Source of the DNA: an uncultured Planctomycetia bacterium
GTDB taxonomy: Bacteria; Planctomycetota; UBA1135; GCA-002686595
Assembly (NCBI GenBank): GCA_938003765.1
Contig: CALKYE010000145.1
Location: 1 to 23,588 of the forward strand
DNA length: 23,588 nt
Direction of reading: 5' to 3'
The first letter of the stretch is position 1, and every line of letters starts with the position of its first letter. The notes below the pieces were generated by a model. The model made no database searches, was not told where the DNA came from, and was given only the letters and a program-made list of their open reading frames with translations. The position numbers and the translations under genes were made by a program. Shown here in pieces: positions 1 through 7,621 of the stretch.

Positions 1-632
1 GGATCGTCCTCGCGAGCATCCCACACGCGCACGGTGAACGAGCCGCCCGGCGGGGCTTGCATGGGCCAGCGGAACGGAGCGTACTCGCGCACCTCACCTG
101 CCGGGCTGAGTCCGTTGTCCGTGTGCTCGCCCAACATCACGCCGCGTCCGTGGTCGTCGTCGAGCGGGAGCCACGAGCGCATCAGCCAGCCGAGCAGCAC
201 GGCTGCGGCGGCCGCCGCCGTCGCCAGGGGCGCGACCAGGCGCAGTTTCGATCGTCGCGGCGCGAGGTGTTCGAGCTTGGCGCGCAGCAGCGGGGCCACC
301 AGCTCTTCGCCTGGGGCCGACTCGCCCGCGCGCATGGCGCGTCGGACTTGCTCCAGCGTTTCGTTCTGACTCGCGCCCGCGTCGTCGAGCAACTGGCGCA
401 GCTCATCGAAGCGCTGCAGCTCGTCGGCGCATTGCGCGCAGCCTTCGGCCGAGCGGCGAGCCTGCGCGGAATCGCCGGGCTCGAGTTCGAGGGCGGTCAG
501 CATCCAGCGCTCGTGCTGTGCGTCGTGGCCCACAGAACGCTCAGGCGCATCGCCCGTGTTGGCGCCGTGCGATCGACCGGCTTGCGGGCGCCGACGACCG
601 TTCGGGTCCAGTTGATCTCCATTGGTTCGCAT
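1..632 (-). CDS. Anti-sigma factor-like membrane protein (partial, 3' end beyond window)
   Basis: I translated this frame by hand; it is open from the ATG at 632 to the window edge, giving 210 residues. The start overlaps the sigma-factor stop by one base (TGATG), which indicates translational coupling. Residues 1-64 are hydrophilic. C65 and C68 form a CAQC pair like that of zinc-binding anti-sigma domains, but the usual His four residues before the first Cys is Ser (SAEGC). One membrane segment spans about 130-151 (LRLVAPLATAAAAAAVLLGW), and the rest would lie outside the cytoplasm. The likely role is to sequester the neighbouring ECF sigma factor at the membrane until an envelope signal arrives. 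The role is inferred from context and topology; the C-terminal sensor domain is not fully visible. It could instead be another sigma-linked membrane protein. Confidence 0.65.
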   Translation of the reverse strand, partial: MRTNGDQLDPNGRRRPQAGRSHGANTGDAPERSVGHDAQHERWMLTALELEPGDSAQARRSAEGCAQCADELQRFDELRQLLDDAGASQNETLEQVRRAMRAGESAPGEELVAPLLRAKLEHLAPRRSKLRLVAPLATAAAAAAVLLGWLMRSWLPLDDDHGRGVMLGEHTDNGLSPAGEVREYAPFRWPMQAPPGGSFTVRVWDAREDD

Positions 633-1216
633 CACGCGTACTCCTCCCTCAGACGCTGCTCGAGCGAGTCGCGCAGCTTGGCCAGACCTCGGTAGTACTG
701 GGTCTTCACCGTGTTGACCGACAGCTCCATGCTCGCGGCGATCTGATCGAACGTGGCCGACTCGAAGTGCTTGAGACGGATCACCTGCGCCTGGCGCGGG
801 TCGAGCCCGTCCAGGCCGCGGCGCAGCGTCTCGAAGTCGTGCTCCCGCTCGGCCGCCGCCGGTTTGGTGTCGAGCACCAGCTCGACATCCACGTCGCGCA
901 GGGGGGCGCGCCGGCGTCGCTTGTTGCGGATCGCGTTCATCAACATGTGCTGGCAGAAGGCGTAGACCCAGGTCTCCAGCGAGCTGCGGCCCTCGAAGGA
1001 GCCGAGCTTGCGCCAGACGATCTCCAACGTGTCCTGCGTCAGGTCGCGCAAGTCGTCGCGGCTGATGGGCGAGCCGACCTGAACGTTTTTCACGTGCAGA
1101 ATCTGCGGCACGCACTTCAACCGCGCGATCAAGCCGTCTGCGGCCTGTGCGTCGCCCGAGAGGGCGTCCCGCACCAGCTGCAGATCGTCGTGGCGCTCGT
1201 CGCGTTGGTTCGACAC
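632..1216 (-). CDS. ECF-family RNA polymerase sigma factor
   Basis: The 194-residue protein has the two domains of an extracytoplasmic-function sigma factor. Region 2 lies at about 20-100, with a DDLRDLTQDTLEIVWRKL core (54-71) that would bind the core polymerase and the -10 element. It is followed by a basic stretch (NKRRRR). Region 4 lies at about 136-186, with the helix-turn-helix FDQIAASMELSVNTVKTQYY for -35 recognition. The start is GTG at 1216, and no good Shine-Dalgarno sequence precedes it. The gene is the first of a coupled pair with the anti-sigma-like gene. It is divergent from trmB across 155 bp, which probably carries both promoters; such factors often activate their own promoter. 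The group and regulon cannot be assigned from sequence alone. Confidence 0.9.
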   Translation of the reverse strand: MSNQRDERHDDLQLVRDALSGDAQAADGLIARLKCVPQILHVKNVQVGSPISRDDLRDLTQDTLEIVWRKLGSFEGRSSLETWVYAFCQHMLMNAIRNKRRRRAPLRDVDVELVLDTKPAAAEREHDFETLRRGLDGLDPRQAQVIRLKHFESATFDQIAASMELSVNTVKTQYYRGLAKLRDSLEQRLREEYA

Positions 1217-1371
1217 GTTAGGGTCCGAAGTAGCCCGGAAAGTTGCGCCAATCCGGCGAGAACTTGGAGCGCTCCGGATCGAAGTCTACGCCCCCCCAAA
1301 CCATGCGGCCACGCGCGCGGCGGGGTGACGCGCCCGCGCGTGACGCAGCCGTGCGGCTAGGATGCGGTTCG

Positions 1372-2166
1372 ATGGCTCGAATCGACCGCGACCGACGCAG
1401 CGGCCCTCCGTTCCCAGGGGTGGTGCTTCCGCGCGAGCAATGGACGCGCACCCGCGTCGGACTCGGGCGCGAAGTGCGCCCCCTGGACTGGCTGGCGGTG
1501 TTCGGGCGCGACGCGCGCCGCGTCGTCGACTTGGGCTGCGGCAACGGCCGTTATCTCGTGGCGTCGGCGCTGGCGCGACGCGACCACGATCACCTGGGGG
1601 TGGAGCTCGTGCCGCCGGCGCTGCGCCTGGGCAGTCTGCGCGCCGGGCAACGCGGCCTGACCAACCTCAAGTTCGCCTGGGGCGACGCCAGCGAGTTCAT
1701 CGTCGCGCGCTGCGCGAGCGGCTCGATCCACGAGGCGCACCTCTACCACCCGCAGCCGTACTACGAAGCCACGCAGCGCGATCGACGCCAACTGACTCCG
1801 CGCACGTTGCTCGCGATCTGGCGCGCGCTCGCGCCCGGCGGAGCGTTCGTGTTCCAGACCGACAATCCCGCCTACTGGGAGTACGCCTGTCGCACGGCCC
1901 CGCTGCTGTTCGACTGGCGCGTGCACGAGGGACCGTGGCCCGATGCTCCGCGCGGACGGACGTTGCGCGAGATCAAGGCGCGCGAGCAGGGCCTGCGCAT
2001 CGAGCGCGCGGTCGGAGTGCGCCTCGAACTCGAGTCGAGCGAAGCCGAGCAGCGCGCCGCTTCCATGCCGGCGCCGGAGTTCGACGCCAACAAGGAAGGC
2101 TTCTCCGAGCAGGAGAAGCGCCGGCCGCCGTTCAAGCGGCGTCGCCGGGGTGCGCCGCGTCGCTGA
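1372..2166 (+). CDS. trmB: Probable tRNA (guanine-N7-)-methyltransferase, TrmB family, divergent
   Basis: This is a class I SAM methyltransferase of 264 residues. Motif I is VVDLGCGNGRYL (51-62), followed by the acidic end of strand 2 at GVE (76-78) and a GDAS segment near 104-107. The order and spacing match TrmB, which makes m7G46 in the tRNA variable loop. The region that normally reads FPDPWPKKRHxKRR is changed to YHPQPYYEATQRDRRQLTP (125-143). The Pro-Asp-Pro-Trp core is therefore not kept, although the RR-L-TP continuation is. The C-terminus is a long basic tail (KRRPPFKRRRRGAPRR). I chose ATG 1372 because TAGGA (1358-1362) precedes it; the frame is open further upstream to about 1243. 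The last 35 bp overlap the convergent transporter gene. Another nucleic acid methyltransferase remains possible. Confidence 0.75.
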   Translation: MARIDRDRRSGPPFPGVVLPREQWTRTRVGLGREVRPLDWLAVFGRDARRVVDLGCGNGRYLVASALARRDHDHLGVELVPPALRLGSLRAGQRGLTNLKFAWGDASEFIVARCASGSIHEAHLYHPQPYYEATQRDRRQLTPRTLLAIWRALAPGGAFVFQTDNPAYWEYACRTAPLLFDWRVHEGPWPDAPRGRTLREIKAREQGLRIERAVGVRLELESSEAEQRAASMPAPEFDANKEGFSEQEKRRPPFKRRRRGAPRR

Positions 2167-2923
2167 GCGCGCGCGCCACGTCCTTGCCGAGGTAGGCGTC
2201 CACCGCGATGTGTACGACGTAGAGCGAGGGCGTGCTCACGACCGCGATCAGGAACTTGTAGACGTAGTTGGTGAGCGAGACCTCGAGCGCCTGCGCGTTC
2301 GTCCACGGCTCTCCGCCGGTGGCGGCCGGGATCCACACGAACGCCAGGAAGATCACGGCCAGCGTGTCGATCAATTGACTGACGACCGTGCTGCCCTGCG
2401 CGCGCAGCCACAGCATGCGTCCGTGCGTGCGCCGACGCAGCCAGGTGAAGACCTGCGCGTCGAGCCATTGCGCCAGCGCGAACGCGACCAGGCTGGCCGC
2501 GACGATGGCCGAGGTCTGGCCCAGCGCGATGCTGTAGGCCTCCTGCATCTGGTCGCTGCTCACGCCGGGCGTGTAGCTGATCGCCGGGACCGCGATCGCA
2601 GCGCGGATCACCGGCTGCAGCAGCACGTTCACGCCGATCGCGATCAGCGTGAACAGCCGCACCATGGGCTTGCCGAAGTACTCGTTGACGATGTCCGTCA
2701 TCACGAACGTCAACGGGAAGGCCAGGATGCCCGCCGTGGCGACGAACTCCGCGCCCTCGCCCACTCCCAGGTCGGCGGGGCCGATCCCGAAGATCTGGAA
2801 GCGGAACAGCTTGCCGCCCAACACCTCGGCGGCGACGAAGAAGCCCACGAACAAGGCGCACAGGCTGAAGGCCAGCACCTCCTGCCGCGCCAGGCGCACG
2901 GTGGGGACGTTCGGCGCGCTCAC
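2132..2923 (-). CDS. yhhQ: Queuosine precursor transporter (YhhQ/QPTR, Vut_1 family)
   Basis: The 263-residue integral membrane protein has about six hydrophobic segments. Its family marks are VLGGKLFRFQIFG near residue 35, FPLTFVMTDIVNEYFGKP near 70-87, SQLIDTLAVIFLAF, and a final NYVYKFLIAVVSTP helix. In E. coli the family imports queuosine precursors (preQ0/preQ1) for queuosine in the tRNA anticodon. The start is GTG at 2923 with no obvious ribosome-binding site; later ATGs would remove the first helix. The gene converges on and overlaps trmB by 35 bp. It is divergent from the small Cys protein across 150 bp. With trmB and dus nearby, the context fits tRNA modification. No other queuosine genes are visible, which fits a salvage role. 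Confidence 0.88.
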   Translation of the reverse strand: MSAPNVPTVRLARQEVLAFSLCALFVGFFVAAEVLGGKLFRFQIFGIGPADLGVGEGAEFVATAGILAFPLTFVMTDIVNEYFGKPMVRLFTLIAIGVNVLLQPVIRAAIAVPAISYTPGVSSDQMQEAYSIALGQTSAIVAASLVAFALAQWLDAQVFTWLRRRTHGRMLWLRAQGSTVVSQLIDTLAVIFLAFVWIPAATGGEPWTNAQALEVSLTNYVYKFLIAVVSTPSLYVVHIAVDAYLGKDVARALSDAAHPGDAA

Positions 2924-3073
2924 GCGGCGCGCGGGGGGGTGGAACTGCTCGTGCAGGCGGCGACCATCCGGGGAGTATAGGCGCCGCGAAACCCCAGGCT
3001 TGCGCGCGCCCGCCTCGCAGGGGAGAGTGCGCGCCCGCGTGGCGCCCCAGAGCGCTCGCGATCAAGCCCTCTC

Positions 3074-3313
3074 ATGGTCGACTGCAAAGACTGTCAGCAC
3101 TTTCGCGAACTCCCCGGCGGAACGGTGTGGAAGCGCCGGACGGGTTGCTACCACCCCGAACTGATGGAGCAGAAGCAGGCCGATGCCGTGCTCGCTGCGC
3201 AGGAAGTCCCGGGTGACCACCACAAGCTCAACGCCGATGGCGCCTGCGCGAAGTTCGCCGCGCGCCGGGTGGACTCGCTGATCTCGCGGCTGATCGCCGG
3301 GTTGCGCGCCTAG
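3074..3313 (+). CDS. Small four-cysteine protein of unknown function
   Basis: The 79-residue protein has Cys at positions 4, 7, 25 and 58 and His at 9, 27, 49 and 50. The opening MVDCKDCQHF with GCYHP and ACAKF resembles small CxxCxxF...CxHP...CxxF domains that may bind a metal. I do not recognise a named family. There is no signal peptide or membrane segment, so it is probably cytoplasmic. No Shine-Dalgarno sequence precedes ATG 3074. The stop lies 21 bp before the GTG of the methyltransferase gene, so the two probably share a transcript. Metal binding is inferred from cysteine spacing only. Confidence 0.6.
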   Translation: MVDCKDCQHFRELPGGTVWKRRTGCYHPELMEQKQADAVLAAQEVPGDHHKLNADGACAKFAARRVDSLISRLIAGLRA

Positions 3314-3334
3314 CCGGCGGCGCCCGCTCGCGCC

Positions 3335-4069
3335 GTGGACCCCTGGGAGTGCTACGAGCGCGCGGTCCAGTCCGCCGCGGACAGCTTGCGGCTCGTGCTC
3401 AACGAGCACGGCGCGACCCCGCTCTCGCTGGCGGAGCACTTCGCCGGCAGCGCCGCTCTCTCGCGCGCCTTCGTCGCCTCACGCGACGACCGCCGCGCAC
3501 TCGCCCTCGACCTCGACGGCGGGGCGCTCGAGCGCGCGCGCGGCGTCGAGCGGCTCGAGACACTGACCTGCGACGTGCGCGAGGCGCTTCACGCTCCGGT
3601 CGACATCGTGCACGCCGGCAACTTCTCGCTGGGCTACCTGCACACGCGGCGCGAACTCGTCGACTACCTGCGCCGCGTGCGCGCCTCGCTGGCGCCCGGC
3701 GGACTGTTCGCGTGCGACACGTACGGTGGCGCGAGCGCTTTTTCGCTCGGCTCGAGCCAGCGCCGCGTCGAACTCGACGGTGAACGTGAACTGACCTCGC
3801 TGTGGGAGCGGCGCGCCGCCGATCCGTTCACGGCGCGCGTCGAGAACGTGCTCAGCTTCCGCGTCACCGCGCGCGGCGAGCTCCTGGCGCACTGGCCGGA
3901 CGCCTTCGTGTACCGCTGGCGGCTGTGGAGCGTCCCGGAGCTGTGCGACGCGCTCGTCGAAGGCGGCTTCGCTCCGCCGCGCATCCGCACGAGCACCTCG
4001 TCGGAGCGGGGTCAGGACCCGCCGCCGGGCGAGGACTGGGCCGTCATGCTGTGCGCGACGCCTGCGTGA
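3335..4069 (+). CDS. Class I SAM-dependent methyltransferase, substrate unknown
   Basis: The protein has 244 residues. The SAM-binding loop is degenerate (AEHFAGSAALSRAF, about 33-46), followed by the acidic strand-2 end ALDLD near 56-60. A motif II/III-like stretch follows: DIVHAGNFSLGYLHTRRELV, then the post-motif RASLAPGGLFACDTYGG. This layout is typical of small-molecule or unassigned methyltransferases (Methyltransf_25/11-like). The start is GTG at 3335, close behind the four-Cys gene. The last 26 bp overlap the convergent dihydrouridine synthase gene. Nothing in the sequence fixes the substrate; RNA is possible given the neighbours, but that is only association. Confidence 0.75.
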   Translation: MDPWECYERAVQSAADSLRLVLNEHGATPLSLAEHFAGSAALSRAFVASRDDRRALALDLDGGALERARGVERLETLTCDVREALHAPVDIVHAGNFSLGYLHTRRELVDYLRRVRASLAPGGLFACDTYGGASAFSLGSSQRRVELDGERELTSLWERRAADPFTARVENVLSFRVTARGELLAHWPDAFVYRWRLWSVPELCDALVEGGFAPPRIRTSTSSERGQDPPPGEDWAVMLCATPA

Positions 4070-5072
4070 GCGAGCCTTCGCCGGCCGCCGCCGTGAGCCG
4101 CGCGAGAAGCTCTTCTCCCGTGCGCAGTTCGAGCCACGTGCGCCGGTCTGCATCGTCCGCCACGAGCCCGCCCGCGGTCCAGTAGCGCAGCAGCTGCTTG
4201 AGTCGCGGCGCCAGACCGCTCGCAGGGATCTGATTGCGCTCGCTCATGGTGCTGGCGTACTCGAGGAGGAAGCGTGCGGCCTCTCCGCGCGTCGCACGCG
4301 CGCCGCTGAAGATCCACGGATCGGCGAGCGCTCCGCGTCCGACCATCGCGAAGGCGCAGCCCGTCTCGCGCCGCATGCGCTCGAGGTCGTCGTGCGAGCG
4401 AATCGAACCGTTGCCGCACACCGGGATGCTCACGGCCGCCACGGCGCGCGCGATGCGCGACCAGTCGACGTCCTCGCAGTAGGCCTCGACGCGAGTGCGA
4501 CAGTGGACCGTGAGCAGCGCGGCGCCGCCGGCCTCGGCCGCGCGCGCCAGCGTCTCGACGTCGCGCGCGTGGTCGAAGCCCGCGCGGATCTTCGCGCTCA
4601 CCGGGGCGGGCTCGCAGGCCTTCGCGATGGCGCGCACGATCTCCTCGACCCGCTGCGGCTCGCGCAGCAGCGCCGAGCCCGCGCACCCCGCGATCGCGCC
4701 CTTCGCCGGGCAGCCGAAGTTGAGATCGACGATCGGCGCTCCGCACTCGACGGCGCGCGCGGCGCTGGCGGCGAGCTTGGCGACGTCGGAGCCCATGAGC
4801 TGAACTCCCACGGGCGCGTCGAAGCGCAGCGGGCCCATGTGCTTGCGCAGGATGCGCCGCGGAACGGGCGCTTCGTGCACGCGCACGAACTCGGTGAACG
4901 CGCCGCCCAGCGCGCTGGCCGGATTGCGCGCGAGCACCAGGTCGCGGAAGCACGGCTCCGTGACGCCCTCCATCGGCGCGAGCAGCCACGGCGCCGTGAA
5001 CGGCAGGCCGGGATGCGCACGCTCGACGTCGGCGTGAGTCGCGCTCGCGGGCGCCTGGGTGCGACTGTCCAC
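4044..5072 (-). CDS. tRNA-dihydrouridine synthase (Dus family)
   Basis: This FMN-dependent enzyme reduces uridines in tRNA to dihydrouridine. With the GTG start at 5072 the protein has 342 residues. Visible motifs in order are APMEGVTEPCF (32-42, FMN site), VQLMGSD (90-96), VDLNFGCPAKG (115-125, catalytic Cys121), SAKIRAGF (substrate and flavin contacts), LTVHCRTR (active-site His), VCGNGSI and VGRGALADPWIF (phosphate-binding end of the barrel). A C-terminal helical domain follows. The open frame extends to 5234, but that part lies inside the upstream gene. The 5072 GTG is 5 nt after the upstream stop, and a TTG overlapping that stop (5081) is the alternative. It is probably cotranscribed with the secreted-protein gene before it. 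The Dus subgroup is not assigned. Confidence 0.92.
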   Translation of the reverse strand: MDSRTQAPASATHADVERAHPGLPFTAPWLLAPMEGVTEPCFRDLVLARNPASALGGAFTEFVRVHEAPVPRRILRKHMGPLRFDAPVGVQLMGSDVAKLAASAARAVECGAPIVDLNFGCPAKGAIAGCAGSALLREPQRVEEIVRAIAKACEPAPVSAKIRAGFDHARDVETLARAAEAGGAALLTVHCRTRVEAYCEDVDWSRIARAVAAVSIPVCGNGSIRSHDDLERMRRETGCAFAMVGRGALADPWIFSGARATRGEAARFLLEYASTMSERNQIPASGLAPRLKQLLRYWTAGGLVADDADRRTWLELRTGEELLARLTAAAGEGSLTQASRTA

Positions 5073-5077
5073 GCGCG

Positions 5078-6133
5078 TCAAGGCGCCTCGAAACTCGCCT
5101 CGAGCTTGGACTGCGCGGCGACCTTGAAGCGATAGCCCACTCGCGCGGGACCCTCGGACCACAGCATCTCGCAGGCGAGCGTGGACTCGAGTTCGAGCTC
5201 GAAGGCGTGGGCGCGGCCTGCGGCCAGGTCCCACACGAGTTCACCGCGGCCCTCGCTGTCCACCGCGAACTCGAGCGCGCAGTCCTTGCGTTGAGTGGGG
5301 GCGTCGGCGGCCTCCATGAGCTCCAGCGCGCGCTTGGACGCATCGCACTTCGCCGCGCTCTTCCACTCCAGTTCGATGACGGCCAATGCGCGTCCTTCGT
5401 CCTCGCGCGTCTCTCGCCACAGCGCTTCGACTTCACCCGAGAGTTCGTCGGAGGTCTCCGACAGCGCGCACAGCACGGTGGTCGCGATCTCGAACGGGTC
5501 GAGCAGCTCGCTCGCGGCGATCGAGCCGCGCTCGGGACCGAGCGCCAGCTTCCCGCCCGGCGCGAGCACGCGCGCGAGCTTCGCAGCATCGATGGTCCAG
5601 CGGTCCTCGACGCCGACGTCCTCGAGCGGGAGGAGCGCTCGCAGGTCGAGGTCTTCGGCCAGCCCGTCGAGCAGCGTGGAAGGTGCGGTGCTCCCTTCTG
5701 CGAAGCGCGCCTTGCAGGCCGACTCCTCGGAGCAGTCGAACTCGACGCTCACGCCTTCGAGCGGGCTCACCAGCGGCGTCGCAACGTTCTCGCTCATGCC
5801 CGACACCTCGAAGTCCAACCGCGACTGGCCGCGCAGCTTCTCGAACTTGCGGTCCAGGCGCTTCGGCCGTCCGGTTGCGAGTTCGACGTACTGGTCGAGC
5901 GTCACCCATTCGCGCTCGCTCGAGCCGGTGATCTCTGGGATCGGGCCCGTGACGGGCTCGCCGTTGAGCAACTGCGTCAACTCGGTGATGCGCCAGGTGA
6001 CGGACTCGGAGAACTCCTTGCGGGCTCGAGAGTCCTTGGCGGGGTGGAAGGTCAACTCGGCTTCCGTCGCGCCTCCCGACAGCGTGAGCGCGGCGACGAG
6101 CGTTGCAGTCGTGCGAAGAGTCAGGTTCAGCAT
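5078..6133 (-). CDS. Secreted protein of unknown function
   Basis: The 351-residue protein starts at ATG 6133 with a signal peptide (MLNLTLRTTATLVAALTLSG) and a likely cleavage site near residues 23-25. The mature part is acidic, rich in Glu, Leu and Ala, with Cys at scattered positions. It shows alternating strand-like stretches and no membrane helix after the signal, so export to the periplasm or cell surface is likely. I do not recognise a family. The frame is well supported by length, signal peptide and tight spacing (5 nt) to dus. Pairing with a tRNA-modifying enzyme has no evident functional logic. Confidence 0.78.
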   Translation of the reverse strand: MLNLTLRTTATLVAALTLSGGATEAELTFHPAKDSRARKEFSESVTWRITELTQLLNGEPVTGPIPEITGSSEREWVTLDQYVELATGRPKRLDRKFEKLRGQSRLDFEVSGMSENVATPLVSPLEGVSVEFDCSEESACKARFAEGSTAPSTLLDGLAEDLDLRALLPLEDVGVEDRWTIDAAKLARVLAPGGKLALGPERGSIAASELLDPFEIATTVLCALSETSDELSGEVEALWRETREDEGRALAVIELEWKSAAKCDASKRALELMEAADAPTQRKDCALEFAVDSEGRGELVWDLAAGRAHAFELELESTLACEMLWSEGPARVGYRFKVAAQSKLEASFEAP

Positions 6134-6257
6134 GGGGATCGGCTCGAATGCGGACGCGTGGCGAGGTGACTACCGCGGAGCATTGGCGCAGTCGCGGCGC
6201 GGGCTGTCAACCTCGGCTGGCGCCGCGACGTCCGCAGCGCTCGCGCCTGACGACGCA

Positions 6258-6292
6258 ACGGCGCGCTCCTGCACGAGTCAGGAGCGCGCCGT
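6258..6292 (-). terminator. Perfect 14-bp stem-loop 3' of the secreted-protein gene
   Basis: The arms ACGGCGCGCTCCTG (6258-6271) and CAGGAGCGCGCCGT (6279-6292) are exact reverse complements around a 7-nt loop. The structure begins about 20 nt beyond the stop of the minus-strand gene at 6313. It has no T tract, so it is not a textbook intrinsic terminator. It may end transcription weakly or protect the 3' end of the mRNA. The sequence supports the hairpin; the role is inferred from position. Confidence 0.6.
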
Positions 6293-6312
6293 CGCTGCTC
6301 GATCGCGCTGCG

Positions 6313-7449
6313 CTACTGGATGAAACGGAAGTTGATGCCGTTCGACAGCGCTGCGCCGGTGCCGTCCAGGTTCTGCGGATCGCGCATCCAGTATTGGCCG
6401 TAGTAGTCCACGCCGAGTTGGACGTTGTTGGCGGCCGCGTAGGCCTGCGTGAAGTGGTAGTCGTACGCGCCGGTGGTGCAGTTGATGTTCCCGGTGCTCC
6501 CACCGGAGTTCTGCACGCCCGTGCGCACGACGGGCTGGCTCACGCACAACGTTCCGCCGAGGAACGGCGCTGCGGCCGACGCGCTGCCCCAGAAGAACAA
6601 GCCCGAGCGCTGGTTGATGACCTGCGTCGCGCGGATGTGGAAGTTGTCGGCGCCGCTCGTCAACGTCGGAACGCCTGTCCAACCCATCGCGGGCACGCAG
6701 TTGGCGGAGTTGAGCTTGCCGGTGCAGTAGGTGCGCGGATAACCGACGGGCTCCACGCACGCGCGGATGATCCAGTTGCCCGCGTAGAAGCACGAGCACA
6801 GCGGAAAGCCGCTGACCGTCGCCGTCATCGGATCGCGCCAGCCCTGGCCCTGGATGAAGATCAGGTTCTTCTGCACCGGGCTGCACGAGCCGGCGCACGC
6901 GTTCTGCGTGTTGTCGGTGGCGAAGTTCGTCTGGTACCCCGTGGAGCACGAGCCCGGCGCGGTCTGGAGCTCCATGAACCACGCGACGATGAGCTTGCCC
7001 GAGCTGACGCGCACGTCGAAGTTGGAGAGGTCGACGGTGTTGATGCCGCTCGAGTTGAACTGGATGTTCGCGCCCGCCGCGCTCGCGAAGTCGAACACCT
7101 CGGGCCCGAGCACCGGCGTCGCGCCGACCCAGGTGATCCCGTCGTAGATCTTGAGGTTCACGATGGCCGAGATGCCCGGCGTGTTGGCGACGTTGATGTA
7201 GGCGCCGGCCACCGAGTTGACCTTGACCTCGCTCGAGAACTGCTGGCCGACCACGTTGAACACGCAGCCCATCGCCTCGCCTTCGCACAGGCCCGGGATC
7301 ACCGTCACCGTCTGCGTGCCGGGGATGTCGGGGAGGTTGTCGTTCTTGAGGAAGATCTGACCCGGGGCCGAGCAGCCCTGGGCGCTCAACTCGGGACTCG
7401 TTGCGAGCAACGACAGGAGGGACACGAGGCCTGACAGCAGTCGACGCAT
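6313..7449 (-). CDS. Secreted Cys-rich protein with shared C-terminal domain (copy A)
   Basis: The start ATG at 7449 is preceded by AAGGAG (7458-7463) with an 8-nt spacer, one of the clearest ribosome-binding sites here. The 378-residue product begins with a signal peptide (MRRLLSGLVSLLSLLATSP, cleavage after LSAQ). The N-terminal 220 or so residues are rich in Cys, Gly, Asn and Thr with beta-strand character and no recognised family. Residues 241-378, starting at YCTGKLNSANC, match the C-terminus of the protein at 16010-17383: four cysteines at near-identical spacing, then QRSGLFFWG, LCV, RT and YWMRDP motifs. Two disulfides would fit. A surface or extracellular location is likely; the function is unknown. 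Confidence 0.85.
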   Translation of the reverse strand: MRRLLSGLVSLLSLLATSPELSAQGCSAPGQIFLKNDNLPDIPGTQTVTVIPGLCEGEAMGCVFNVVGQQFSSEVKVNSVAGAYINVANTPGISAIVNLKIYDGITWVGATPVLGPEVFDFASAAGANIQFNSSGINTVDLSNFDVRVSSGKLIVAWFMELQTAPGSCSTGYQTNFATDNTQNACAGSCSPVQKNLIFIQGQGWRDPMTATVSGFPLCSCFYAGNWIIRACVEPVGYPRTYCTGKLNSANCVPAMGWTGVPTLTSGADNFHIRATQVINQRSGLFFWGSASAAAPFLGGTLCVSQPVVRTGVQNSGGSTGNINCTTGAYDYHFTQAYAAANNVQLGVDYYGQYWMRDPQNLDGTGAALSNGINFRFIQ

Positions 7450-7457
7450 GGGGGCAG

Positions 7458-7463
7458 CTCCTT
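7458..7463 (-). promoter_or_regulatory. Ribosome-binding site AAGGAG that fixes the start at 7449
   Basis: On the minus strand AAGGAG lies 8 nt before the ATG at 7449. The open frame continues upstream to 7677, but that extension has no signal peptide at its N-terminus and no such site. This supports the inner start, which gives a proper signal peptide. Confidence 0.75.
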
Positions 7464-7621
7464 GGGCGCTCGGGCGAACGCGCACGCTTGCGAGCGGGCG
7501 CGAGGGGATGAAGATGAGTTGGATTCTCACTGCAGTGCGTGAGGCGTCAACGCCGAGCGGCTGCGATTCGGCGCCGCAGGTGACTTGCGGGGCGGCCGCG
7601 ATGTCGCGACTCTGAACTCCC

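Noticed and set aside
4012..5589. A minus-strand open frame of 525 codons over dus and its upstream gene
   Set aside because: It is out of frame with both, whose motifs and signal peptide are clear; composition is Arg/Ala/Ser-rich shadow.
7528..7537. Perfect 10-bp palindrome CACTGCAGTG in the divergent region before folP
   Set aside because: A single short palindrome occurs often by chance; no second copy was seen, so I do not call it an operator.
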